A DNA stretch of 64,000 bases. Source: Hirudinaria manillensis. Its lineage: Eukaryota > Annelida > Clitellata > Hirudinida > Hirudinidae. The notes beneath the pieces are model-generated. The model was not told where the DNA came from, ran no database searches, and was given only the letters and a program-made list of their open reading frames with translations. This document shows, piece after piece, positions 38,250-49,643 of this stretch (the stretch's first letter is position 1; each line of letters starts with the position of its first letter). A program made the position numbers and the translations under genes. The stretch spans positions 222,001-286,000 of the forward strand of contig CM067531.1 of assembly GCA_034509925.1 (NCBI GenBank). The letters are read 5' to 3'.

Positions 38250-39351
38250 ATGTTTTTGACATATTTCCGAATATTAATTTTATTAAAGTTCATTGGGTTT
38301 TGCAGAGGATGGTGGTATTTGGATAACTATGGTAAGTTTAAATTATGGATTTATATCTACTTTGAGTTAAATTCGTTCTTTGAAACTTAATTTTACCTTT
38401 AAATTTTAAACTTAATTTTTATTTTATAAGAAAAATTAATATTTTCCTTCGATGTTTTGCAGCTACAACCTATTCTTCTGAATCAACGTCCACTTTTTCT
38501 GCTGCAACTGGTTAATAAAAGCTTTAAACTCTTTTTTTTTTAAATTGAATTAATTTGGTTAATTAATTAATTAATAATTATATTAAATTAAGTCATATTA
38601 GGGATGTAGTGGAACTTATTACTGGAATTAAGATTAATTAAGATTTGAAGCAATTATAAATTATATAATTATAAATTATATAAAAGAAGACTAGTGTATT
38701 TATATAATAAACCATTGTATTATATGTTTATAAATTATGTAAAATGAAGTTTTACACTTAAGTCATTAAATGTTTAAAATTCTCAGCGTTTTATTCTTTT
38801 AAAGTACCATCTTCTCAATCAATTCAATCAACGAACTCCAGAAGTTCGTTAACAACGCGTCAATTTTTTTTGAGTAAACATTTGAAATTTAAAGAAGTTT
38901 TGAACTGAATTTCAATAAAAACTTAAATTCACAAAAATTGAATCACATTAAATTGAAATAAATCTTAAACCAAATAAATATTTTTATTTCTCCATTAAAA
39001 ATCTTTAATAACTTTTGCAGCTACGTTTACATCTATTTCAAGCAATAAAATCTCTTCAACATCATCACTATCATTACCATCATCAACATCATCAACTTCC
39101 TCAATCCTGACTTCAAGTTTCCGACGTTATAACTTTATTTTCTTATTAAATTTTAAAATTAAAATATTAAATTTTAAAATTAAAAGCTAATGTCAAAACG
39201 ATAATAAACTCACAAATGAGAAGCTTTTCATTAGTTGCTTAAAGCTTAAATAAAGAATAAACCAAGCATTTTGCTTTATTTTATTCGAATAATTCTTTTC
39301 CAGGTAATTTTACATCCACGTCAACAAATGAAATCTCTTCACGATCAACAA

Positions 39352-39383
<32 letters not shown>

Positions 39384-40357
39384 CCATCATCTCATTCTTT
39401 GAGAATTCTTAATGTAAGGACCACTTTGGATTTTACAGATGTTTCACCAACTCAAGGCACAGTTTAAAATAATTCATGAAAATATTTTATTATTATAAAC
39501 AAATAAATTTGTTTTACTTTCATTTTAGGTTATAATTAGCTTTGCTTTTAAAGGAAGAAATTAAGCCATAATTTTGACTTAAACAAATGAAATCATTTTA
39601 CAAACATCTTCTTCAGATTCATCAACCACGATTATTGTTGAAATGATGACGAAGGACAGAATTAGTTCGACGTCAATACCAAACATGATTTCTGATTTGA
39701 CAGACATTCCATCAATTTATGGATCAGGTCAAAATAAATTTTATTTGATTTTTATTTTAATTGCATTTTATTGGCTTTTCTATTTACAAATTAGCTCTTT
39801 CTTTAGAGGGAAACAGTTATGTTTCAACTTGGATTGCATTAAAAATGACAATCACAATTAAATTTTAAAGGTGAAACCACGGATGAGAAATCTCGGCAAA
39901 TTGGTCTTGGAATTGGAATTTCATTGTTGATGGTCGTGCTTGTTGTGGTGGCCATCTTTTTGTTCAGACGAAGAAGGTTATTCTTAGTTTTTAATTCTTT
40001 AAACGCAATAAATTAATAATAGCAATAATAGCAATAATATTATTAATATTAATCGTTAAAATTAATTTTTTTAGAACATTAAAAGATGTAAATGCCTCCA
40101 ATTTCACGGAAGAACCGAGTAACAGGAGGATTAATGCAAATAACAAACTAAAAGTAAACAATCCAAGTGAATATTACGTTGAAATGATGGATTCTGACGT
40201 GACAAAGACATCCACCTCCGAGGGAATTTATTACAACGTTGCCATGGAGATGCAAAATCAATCAACGCTTCGAACAACTGGGACAACAGAATCACAATAT
40301 GAGTCACTCGATGCTATGAAAGACTCTGAACATGTTTACAATAGTTTTAATATTTAA
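38250..40357 (+). CDS. Ser/Thr-rich mucin-like receptor with tyrosine tail
   Basis: Eight exons: 38250-38331, 38463-38510, 38805-38873, 39021-39116, 39304-39456, 39617-39727, 39871-39976, 40075-40357; 315 aa. Signal peptide, then small Ser/Thr exons all in phase 1. Exons 4 and 5 are tandem duplicates (TFTSISSNKISSTSS and NFTSTSTNEISSRSTTSS). The membrane segment is IGLGIGISLLMVVLVVVAIF. The tail has EYYVEMMD, GIYYNVAM, ESQYESLDA (ITIM-like) and HVYNSFNI, nearly identical in DNA to the lectin C cassette II tail. No CTLD is present. Intron 5 (39457-39616) needs a GC donor (CAAG|GCACAG) to keep the frame. Exon 3 has only moderate support; skipping it would also preserve phase. Confidence 0.68.
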
Positions 40358-40820
40358 ATGTTTTTATCTTTTAAAATAGCCAAAGAAATAACCAGGCCGT
40401 TCTGTTACATATTTTGGTCTTCAAGTTGTAATTTTTAACCCTAAGCCATAATTAATTATGTGAAGCTGGTTTCCTAGTAGTTTTGTGTTAATGTTTTCTG
40501 TCGATTTGAAATCAATTTGGTTTTGTTAAAAGTTGACTTACAATTGCAACACTTTAACTCGATCTAATTCTAAGAATCGGAATAGGAAAGTCGTGAGTAG
40601 TCAAGTAAGTTTGTATAGCTGCAACAATGCAAGCCTTGTTTCAAAACGTTTGAATGAATTCTGATACCAGAAGATAGTATCAGAAGATCTATTGACTCAT
40701 TTTCATATGAAGGACTTGAAATAACTGAAATAATAGTGTTAAAATATGTTTAAACAAAAAAATATTTAATATCAAAATCTCTAGATTACAGCTTAGCTGT
40801 CTTTATAATCATTTATTTAC

Positions 40821-40851
<31 letters not shown>

Positions 40852-41048
40852 TTATTAATAACTTCAGAATAGGAAGTAAATTCCCTCCTCTTTGTTTAGC
40901 TCGATATTTTTGGCCTTTCAATGAATGGGTCCCAAAGAATCCAAACAAGTTCAGCAGAAGACCACAAAACCTGCAGTGTTCTGATTTTACGTTGAGATTA
41001 GTATTTGTCTTGAAAGTATTTTATTTATTCTCGAGCAATGGTTTCGCG
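40358..41048. other. Intergenic
   Basis: Contains a (TTTA)n run at about 40812-40855. No exon seen. Confidence 0.45.
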
Positions 41049-43285
41049 ATGATTCTTGTTTTGGCGAAAGGTTAGAAATCAGAATTTAATTATTTAATAT
41101 TTTATTTTTAATAAAATTATTTTCGGCGAAAAGTTGATTAAAATTTGTAATTTTACAGCAATTTTCTTCTTTCTTCTACTTGAAAACATGTCGTCGTCAC
41201 TTCTGTTTTGCGATGAAAAGTTGAACATTTGCTTGTTCAGTAACGAGGTCAGAGCAACTTTGGAGGAATCCAGGAATCAATGCCGACAGAACATTGGTAT
41301 TCTTCTTGAGATTTACGATGAAAATTATCAAAATGTTGTCGATCAGGCGTTCAGAACTTGGAAGACGTTCAATGGCCAAAATTTGTGGTTGAACATCGTA
41401 AAAGTTGGACAAAGGGTTCAGTGGTTTGACACGGGTTTGCAATATTTTTTTTACTAAATATTTATTTAAGTAAATGTTAATAAATTGTATAAAAACTGTT
41501 GTTAGTTTGAGTGAGAATAACTTTATAAAATTCTTAATTATTTATAATTTTTTTTTAATAATCTTTAGAAACATTTAAATCGATCACATCCGCAACCTAT
41601 AAATAAAAATGGTTGCTCACTAATTCCGCTATCGACGGTTTTTATTTCCTTTGCATTTCAAAGTAACAACGTGAATCGTGGACTTCCTGTAATTCCAGGC
41701 AAACAAGTCATTTACAGCAAATGGGAAGGTGAAGCGAACGGTCCGTCTGCCTGCATACGTTTTGATCATAAGTCAGTTTCGAATTCATTATATATTCATA
41801 AATTTCACTCATTAATAAACAATATTTAAATTATTATTATTATTTAATTATAAATTATAAAGTCAAGTGTAAGTGAAAGTCTGTCTTTGTACAAAACTTT
41901 GTCTGATAACGAAATATATCTAATCTAGGTATTTAATCTGCTGGAATAATTAGTTTTATAGGAGGTAAATGATTTTAAAATTATTTTTATTATTATTTAT
42001 TTTTATTATTTAGTGCCTCAGTATGGCAGTCATATTGGTCCATCACAGATACAAATTTATTCATGTGCCTGCAGAGTTAGTTGAAAAGTTTTGGTAATAA
42101 TTGAAATTATTATTAACAAATTAAAATGTTTTAAGAATTAATGTTATTAATGTATTTATAGAAATTTAAACATTTATTTCCCACTATTTTTACGAGTTTA
42201 TTCTGCCAAATGAAAGAATAAAACGATTTAAATGAATAAATCAAACAAATTTAATGAATTTAATACATTTAATGAATTTAATAAATTTATTGAATTTAAT
42301 AAATTTATTGAATTTAATGAATTTATTGAATAACTTGTTGATGTACAGATTCAAGTCAAAGCATTTCACAAACTATAAAGAAAACAACCTTAAATCCAGA
42401 TACGAGTGAGTCTTTATTGTTTGAATCTTTTTCATTATTAAATTGAAATAAATTAATTGTATAAGCACCTGTAATTTATAATTTATTACTTTAAATTATT
42501 GCTGAATAAAATTAAATTTGTATTTAATAACCTCCACTTCCAGTAATTTTTAATACAACTACTACCATCACCACCACCACTACAACTTCCAATTCATCGG
42601 CAAATCTTGTTCTCATCGGAGCAGTTGTTGGAACCTTTATTTTGCTAATACTTGTTGCAGCTTCACTGCTGCTTATTTACTGCTTCATCAAGTGAGATAT
42701 AATTATTTTAATAAATAATTTTAATAAACTTTAAATAATTTATAAGAATATAAATAAAACAACGTTGTTTCCGTTACGTTTAACTGTATTTATATTACAT
42801 AATGGTGAATTAGAAGTGTTTTAAAAAGAAAAGTTTGAGTAACAATTCAAATTATCTTCGTTAATCTAAATTATTTCTTTATCAGTTGCTATTAAAATGG
42901 CCAAAGAAATGGCTAATTAATGTCTAAAAGACTTTAACAAAAAATCCATTTTTGTTTTCCTAGGAAGAAAAAGAAGACAAAGACACAAGAAACAGAGAAT
43001 AGGACTGATCAAATACCGTCTCCCTTCAATTCAACTCTTAACTCTCCAGATGCCATTTTTTACATCGGTCGAAAGAGGACATTGAGCGGAGGTCGGAAAA
43101 AACATTCAAATCTCTACGTGGATGATACCCTCTCGCATATCATTCGATATCACAAACCTCCTGAACTGTACGATGAGCCTCCTATATACGATACTATCAC
43201 GAGTCTTTCAGATATAATATCAATTAGTAATTCCGCTGACGGTAACGAAGATAATACGTATTATTCTCAAGAATTCCACGTTTGA
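41049..43285 (+). CDS. Single-CTLD membrane receptor (lectin G)
   Basis: Seven exons: 41049-41070, 41159-41434, 41699-41771, 42014-42075, 42349-42405, 42544-42691, 42964-43285; 319 aa. The signal peptide is split by intron 1 (MILVLAK then AIFFFLLLENM). The CTLD has CDEKLNICLFS, RVQWFDTG, SKWEGEANGP and a closing FMCLQ; the EPN motif is replaced by EAN and WND is absent. A short linker exon and a Thr-rich stalk follow. The membrane segment is LVLIGAVVGTFILLILVAA, followed by six basic residues. The tail of about 105 residues has LYVDDTL, ELYDEPPIYDTI (two close tyrosines in acidic/Pro context, possible SH2 docks) and TYYSQEF. There is no strict ITIM. An intronic extra domain exon near 41577 was tried but carries a stop. 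Confidence 0.8.
42236..42332. repeat. AATTTAATGAATTTA-type tandem repeat in intron
   Basis: About 9 imperfect 10-bp units alternating aatttaatga, aatttaataa and atttattgaa, inside intron 4 of lectin G. Confidence 0.75.
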
Positions 43286-43793
43286 TATCTGTGCTCATTG
43301 TATTATTTGTATCTTGTCTTCGTATTATTTTCGATTTTAATTTCATAAACCACCAAATGGCATTTGGTTATAACTTATTAATCATGTCCTTAATCAATTA
43401 AGAGTATTTTTTGCATTAAAATATTTGCATGCTGATTATTTCTGCCTATTGGCTGTAAAAGGTACCTGAATATTTATAAATCAGTTTAAAGAATTTATTA
43501 ATGAAGTGGTTATTTGCAGATTTATTTATTTATTTTAGTTTATTTATTTTAGATTGCGAAACTAAACTCGCAAATTATGACGTCAGATGATCAATTCATA
43601 AACAAAGCACACATCGAAAATGATCAAAAAGATAATTTAAACACTAAACTCGAAAAAATACAAAATTAAAACAAGCGTTCGTAATGGAAATCGGATGCTA
43701 TTGAGTTGGCAACATTTTAATAAGATACATTTCTTGATTTATTTCGACCAATAGACGCCTCGTCAGCATGTAACGTTCAAATCGCTGATATCC
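43286..43793. other. Intergenic between lectins G and H
   Basis: No exon seen. Confidence 0.45.
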
Positions 43794-45326
43794 ATGATGG
43801 AAAGTAAGCATTTAATGGATGTGCAATTATTATTATTATTATTTATTATTAAAAATCATTAAACAATAAAGATGTATTAAACGTGTGCACATGTAACTTA
43901 TCGAATTAAAGCTTGCTTCATAGTGAACTTTCTACTTCTACAGTGGTAATATTGTGCCTCGTATTAACAGTTGCAGGAGCCAAGAAATGCGACTTTAGAA
44001 GCGAGTTTTTAGAGTTTTGTATTAACACTGATCCAAATTACAAGGCCTACAGCTTGGAGGAAACACAAAAGATTTGTTCCGAATCAAACAGCACCTCTTT
44101 AGAAATTTACAATGAAAGCTATCAGCTTGAGATTGAAAAATTGCTCACAAGCAACGCGTCATTAATAGGACAAAAGTATTTTCTCAACCTTGGATATAAA
44201 AACGGAACTTTAATGTGGTTAACGTCGAGTGGGTTTCATTTGTTTTCCAAGCAAAGGTTTTTCTACCTCTAACTATGAATGGCTTCAAATATTTGATTCT
44301 TAATTTTTTTTAAAATAAATTCGTGACCTTTAACAGCAACAACTTTCAAATTAACAGCTTAGAAATTTCAGATTTGGAAGCCAGTTTTACGAATTGGTTT
44401 GAACCAGTTAATTATACCCTGGCAAAGACATTTCTTCTTGCGGTCAGCAACAACAGGGAATCGTATTGGGAAGTGCTCGAGGATGATGTCTTGGATGGAG
44501 CCTCGTTCATTTGCTTTGAGAATCTTTCTGCTAGTTTCGACATATCCAGTTTCGTCCATTATTATTATTATTATTGCATTATTAATTTATTACGCTTACT
44601 GAATGCATTTATGACTAAACTACCAAAATGAAACCACCAAATAACAACATGTCAATCATATCAGCAAATGCCACTCTGTTATTTTAGGATAAGTTGGTAT
44701 TAATATTTAATAATTAACAGAATAGCAATTTAAATATTTTTCAAAGCCGAAGATCCTCTCAATTCAATAACGATTGAACCAGGAAGATTCCCAGTAGAAC
44801 AGAATACTTCACCAGTTGAGCTAAATACTCAGTTGCAGGGAATGCAGTTGTGGACAACACCGTCAACAACAACAGGAAACAGGTTCTCAGACAAATCCTT
44901 CGAAGTTCGAGCAGAAGTGGCCCTGTTTTTGGGAACAGCAATACTTATCCAACCCTTCATTGTTATCGTGGCCTTTCTTGGAATAAGATACGTCTGGTCT
45001 GATCTTTTTTTTTATCACCAACATTGTTAATATGCTTTGTTTAACTAATATTATTGAAAATGATTAATTTATGCCATGAATATCTCTCGAAAAGGGATAA
45101 AAATAAGTTAATGAAAAATAAATTTAAAAAAAAACTGCTTATAATTGATAGGAACCCGAAGGAATTTGTTCCCCAAGTCAATCCTTCGTCGAGCTTTCAA
45201 GAAATAGATTTGGCACGTCATCGATACTGGAGTTCAGGATTGCCCGAGGTTCACGTCACACGGACTTCCTTTGTGGCAAATAAAAGAAATTCATATTTTA
45301 AAAAGTTCGAAAGATTTGAAATATGA
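43794..45326 (+). CDS. Single-CTLD membrane receptor, cassette I (lectin H)
   Basis: Five exons: 43794-43803, 43944-44228, 44372-44533, 44747-44996, 45152-45326; 293 aa. The first exon encodes only MME plus one base. The signal peptide continues MVILCLVLTVAGA. A divergent CTLD follows: CDFRSEFLEFC, YFLNLGYKNGTLMWL, NWFEPVNY (an EP pair at the loop), and GASFICFEN at the end. Several NxS/T sequons are present. Cassette I has a short stalk (EDPLNSITIEPGRF), the membrane segment VALFLGTAILIQPFIVIVAFL and a tail of about 65 residues without ITIM or ITAM (HRYWSSGL, SYFKKF). The same phase-1 donor at 44533 also fits cassette II at 46143. The membrane-tail donor (GTCTGA after 44996) is unusual but needed for frame. 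Confidence 0.72.
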
Positions 45327-46142
45327 AAGGGTCTTGATGCGGATGAATCCCAGTCGATCGTAATCTTTTAAATAAATAAATAAATAATGAAACAAAATAT
45401 CTTTTTGTCATTTTCCTCAATTTCTCGGTCGTTTAAATAGTCAGTCAGCAAACAGCGTTAATCATCCAATTAGCAGGAATCATGTGATATGCACGATGTC
45501 CGGATTCATAAGCACTTTTAAAATCGGACGAGGAATACTCCACATTCATATTTCTATAACCTGAAATAAAAGTTAGTAAAGAGTTCAACACATCCCTAGT
45601 CCTAAGTGCTGATAATAACTAATAGTACAAAACTAGTAGTAATCAACAATGTTATTATTATTATTATATCTAATAATGAAAAAATAACAATGTTATTTAA
45701 TGCTTAAATGATTCACCATTTTACATTGTATGTTCATAGGTTCACTAAACAATGAACAGGTCTGTTCTGAGTCCAAGGCGGATGTTTGAGCTCTGAGATC
45801 GTAAAATGATTAGGAGTCTAAAGATCGGGGAAGCTATTAACTTCCAAGATAATTGCTCGGAATTCGTTGTAATCTACATTTGAATTTGTATTAATATTGG
45901 AAGCTGCTTATTTTGGATCGCTTTAAAATGGGAGGTTTGTGAACCAGTTTATGTTTGTAAACTTTAAACTTTTATATTTTAATTGAGGTAAATACGTTCC
46001 AGCTGCAGTCTAGCAATTTCGATTTCATTATTCAATCACGCGATTGGCATGTTTAATAACGGAATTTAATTCCAATGAAATTGATGGCTTCGAAGTTGTT
46101 TAAAGTGATTTCAAGTGATACTCTTTCTTAAATCTCAACCAG
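45327..46142. other. Spacer between cassettes of lectin H
   Basis: AT-rich; no CTLD or signal-peptide exon found, which is why the downstream cassette is assigned to lectin H. Confidence 0.45.
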
Positions 46143-47298
46143 GTCGGTCTTCAAAAAGTGATGAACCTGCACCAACAACAACAACGACCACAACCGCAAC
46201 AACTGCTCCTACAACTTATACTCCAACAACTGAACATTCAACGATTTACGAAGTTTCTGATACATTAGACAGAAAAGAAGACGATTACAACAACATTTAT
46301 CTGATTACATTGCTTCCAATACTAAGTCTTGTACTCATCCTGGTCTTCATTCTTACAATGGTTCTATGGGCAAAGAAATTTCGGTAGGAATTTCATGAAT
46401 TGGAGTGTACAATAGTATTAATAGTATTAATTAATAAAAGTGTACAATAGTATTAATAGTATTAATTAATAAAAGTGTACAATAGTATTAATAGTATTAA
46501 TTAATAAAAGTGTACAATAGTATTAATAGTATTAATTAATAAAAGTGTACAATAGTATTTATAGTATTAATTAATAAAAGTGTACAATAGTATTAATAGT
46601 ATTAATTAATAAAAAATGTTTTATCTGTCAATTGATCATAAATTGTTGCAGTGAACTAAGTTGACATAAGTTAATATAGACCAACTTTTTAATTAAACTA
46701 TTATGGTGTAACTTTGGTTGTGAAGGAAATAATTCTATTTTAAAGGAAATAATTCTATTTTAAAGTATGTTTCTAATAGAATGAAATTAGATCGATTGCA
46801 TGACATTATATTGGACCATAATTATGTAACTATGTCCAATAATTATCTCGTTTGCTTCCAACTTACTTTTAAATCTCGTTATACCACAATGTTTTAGGCG
46901 ATCAAAGCATAAATCTGATCATGAAAACAATTCCCAAGTAAACAACAGAAGCAAAACATTACTTCAATATGCCGAATTAGATTTCATAAAGAATCCTAAC
47001 CAGGATGACCTTAGCAATAACAACAAGTAATGGTGATGTTTTTGTAAACAGTTCAACTAAACTCAACAGTTTTTAAATTAATCTTTATTTTGATATTTTT
47101 ATACCCATTTCATAATTTATTTATTATATAATTTACAATTGTTTACACTAAAATGTCTAAAATGTCATTTTCAGACGAGAAACAAGTTGTTCTGCGGTCG
47201 AAGTAGGAGGTGAACTCAGTGCAATGGAAGGTCTCCAATATGTTGAACTGGCCTGGAAAACTGACTTGGGTCATAGCGACATCTACGTAAACAATTGA
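46143..47298 (+). CDS. Lectin H cassette II: Thr stalk, membrane segment, double-ITIM tail
   Basis: Three exons: 46143-46383, 46898-47026, 47175-47298. The first enters in phase 1 without a start. Joined to the lectin H donor at 44533 it gives a 316-aa open frame. The stalk is Thr/Pro-rich (APTTTTTTTATTAPTTY). The membrane segment is ITLLPILSLVLILVFILTM. The tail carries LLQYAELDF and GLQYVELAW, two perfect ITIMs (L-x-Y-x-x-L), plus DIYVNN at the very end, a textbook Grb2 SH2 site (pYVN). The two ITIMs lie on separate exons. The alternative, a separate gene with an unseen first exon, cannot be excluded; the phase match and the parallel at lectins C and D favour alternative splicing. Confidence 0.7.
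46404..46613. repeat. 35-bp tandem repeat in intron
   Basis: Six nearly perfect copies of a 35-bp unit beginning gtgtacaatagtattaatag and ending in ttaattaataaaa, inside the intron after the membrane exon of lectin H cassette II. One copy differs by a single base. Confidence 0.92.
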
Positions 47299-47687
47299 AA
47301 TGTTACTTTAAGATCGATTATTCAATTTTATGTATAATATATCATTTATTTTACACATGATTAATGTTAAACGATTACAATTTATATTTATCAACTTTTT
47401 GTGATTAATCGAATGTGTCGTCATAATTTGGTGTACATAGTTAGAGTTAGTAGGAATATTACATTAATAGGAATATTACATTGCAATTGTTTGCGAGTGG
47501 TTACTTCATTTGCTTATTATTTTTAATTAAAAAAAATTCCTTTTTATGTTTTCGAAAGTCAAGAACAGTGAAAATTATTCGAGTGTTTATGGAATTCAAA
47601 TAAAAATCAATAATATTTTATTTTGCAATTATTCCACAATATCAGCAGTGTGATCTGTCGAATCTCTTGCGCGTGTATCTCCTTCCA
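47299..47687. other. Convergent 3' region
   Basis: Between lectin H cassette II (plus) and the first LDLa peptide (minus). Nothing coding seen. Confidence 0.45.
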
Positions 47688-48322
47688 TCAGTCCTAAAAA
47701 TAGTAAAAGATTTATTTTTTCAAGATAACAATTAACATTTATTTTGGAATAAATTCCTTAAAAGTAAATAAAAAAAAGAATGAATTAACTCCTTCTAACA
47801 CTGGACATTGCTTTTCATCACTTCCATCTGTGCAGTCATCAAAACGATCGCAAAACCTTTCCATTGGAATGCAATCACTTCCATCATCGCACCAATATTT
47901 CGTTCTCGGACACTCCTTCAGTTTTGGTATACCTGGTATACAAACACGTATGGCTAGTAATTACATGTTAATGTATGTTAATAAATTATGTTAATATATA
48001 CGTATATGAGTAGTTCTGGTAATATTGTAAAAACTTTCATCGCTAAGGATTAATTAAAATTAATTAAAATTCAATCCATTCAGTGCATCGAAGCCATTGA
48101 TAATACGAAAGGTTGAAAGATATGTTTAACAATATTATATAGTTAAAAATATTATATATTTAATAATATGTTTAACAATATTATATAGTTAAAAATATTA
48201 TATATTTAATAATATAAATTTAATTTTTTAATAGTATTAATTGACTCACATTCTCGTGAGGAATAAAAACATGACAGAATCGAGTCAGTTGCTAAAACAA
48301 AGCACAGAAGCGCAAAAAACAT
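47688..48322 (-). CDS. Small secreted single-LDLa-domain peptide (1)
   Basis: Three exons: 48322-48250, 47932-47790, 47693-47688; 73 aa. The signal peptide is MFFALLCFVLATDSILS. One LDL-receptor class A module follows: CPRTKYWCDDGSDCIPMERF, then CDRFDDCTDGSDEKQC, with six Cys in the right spacing and the calcium-binding DCTDGSDE acidic cluster. The chain ends just after the module. The last exon adds only an Asp and a stop; an alternative acceptor could extend it. LDLa modules bind ligands in a Ca2+-dependent way; a free secreted single module could be a ligand or a decoy. It pairs with a similar gene 1 kb downstream on the same strand. Confidence 0.8.
48120..48213. repeat. 46-bp direct duplication
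   Basis: Two tandem copies of an AT-rich unit beginning atgtttaacaatattatata, inside intron 1 of LDLa peptide 1. Confidence 0.85.
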
Positions 48323-48439
48323 TTCCAATTTTGTTGCATTAGAAATTAATTGAGAACAATTCAACACTAAAAGTTGATTTAAAATACTTTTTGAACGTGA
48401 TAATACGAATTTATAAAGCAACCAATGAAATATCGATTT

Positions 48440-48550
48440 AATCGATAACGATAATAATAATAATAATAATAATCATCATCATCATAATCATAACAACAAT
48501 AATAATAATAAACATAAAAATAATAATAACAATAATAATAATCTCATTTC
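48440..48550. repeat. AAT/CAT trinucleotide microsatellite
   Basis: Mixed AAT, CAT and AAC runs in the spacer between the LDLa genes. Confidence 0.85.
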
Positions 48551-49175
48551 TAATATTAAGTTTTAATCAAACATCTGCCTGAAAGAATTTCAATATGTTT
48601 TAAATTACAAAAGAATACAAACAATTACGTTCACAAAATACAATTTGCAACAATAAACCCTCATTTAACTGAAGATTTTTTTTCTTCTTATTAATCTTAT
48701 TATTTATTCTATTGTAATTTAAATGCCATTATTTACTGCACAAATTTCTTTTACAATTATGCTTAAATTTTGCTTAAATGTTCCTTTAAAATTAAACTTT
48801 TCTTGGTGTTCCTGGCTATTCATTGTCAGACGAAGAATGAAACAAAAGCCGTATTAAGTCTTGCTTTACCCTTTTCTTAATTTTTAAAGTTTAAATTTCA
48901 AAGTCCAGTTTTCTCGACTTTTTAAAACATTTTATTATTTATTAATTTAATTGTAATTAATCTTCACGAATTCATTGAAAATGATTGAAGTCAACACCTT
49001 CTATGACCAAATCATTCGCAATTTTCGTTGAATGGGAAACTGTTGTAAAAGATGCGTCCTTTGTGACTGCAATTAGAATACTGAATTTAACAGCATTTTT
49101 AAGCAAAGAACTAAACAAAATTAAGAAAATTACGAAAATAAAGCAATTGGGATCATAATCATAATCGCAATCCGC
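48551..49175. other. Spacer between the two LDLa genes
   Basis: AT-rich, no exon seen. Confidence 0.45.
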
Positions 49176-49643
49176 TCACTCTGGACAATCATCCTCGTCA
49201 TCTCCAAATTCACAATCTGGTCTGCCATCACAAAAACTTTCGTAAGTTATGCAATACACGTGGTCGTCACACCAATAATAATTTTCTCCTTCACATTTGT
49301 TGTAAGACGTCCTGCCTAAAGGGAAAATAAAGTAATTTACGATTCATTTTAATTAATTATCATTATATCTATTCTTTAAAGATAAAGTAATTTAAAAAAA
49401 AAAACAATTTACTATTTATTTCAATTAATTATTATTTTATCTATTTTTAAAAAGATATGTTCTTCCCTTATTACTATTATTATTACTAGTGATGTTTTAT
49501 CAGGTAACAATTATTAGTGATATAAAGAAAAATATATTTAAAGAAAATGTTCTTACGAACTTACAGGTCAATTTAGTGGTTGTGCAAGATTCCACTTGGT
49601 TCAACATGGCCATTAGCAAAATGGACTTCAAAAGAACTTTCAT
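49176..49643 (-). CDS. Small secreted single-LDLa-domain peptide (2)
   Basis: Two exons: 49643-49565 and 49315-49176; 72 aa, intron phase 1. The signal peptide is MKVLLKSILLMAMLNQVES. One LDLa module: KCEGENYYWCDDHVYCI, CDGRPDCEFGDDEDDC. The Cys order and the acidic calcium site (DCEFGDDEDD) are kept, with a shorter N-terminal loop than usual. The same architecture and intron phase as LDLa peptide 1 on the same strand suggest a tandem duplication, though sequence identity outside the Cys/Asp pattern is low. Confidence 0.8.

Noticed and set aside
41577-41620. Extra CTLD exon for lectin G
   Set aside because: A possible acceptor exists, but the frame meets a stop within 13 codons; the exon at 41699 fits better.
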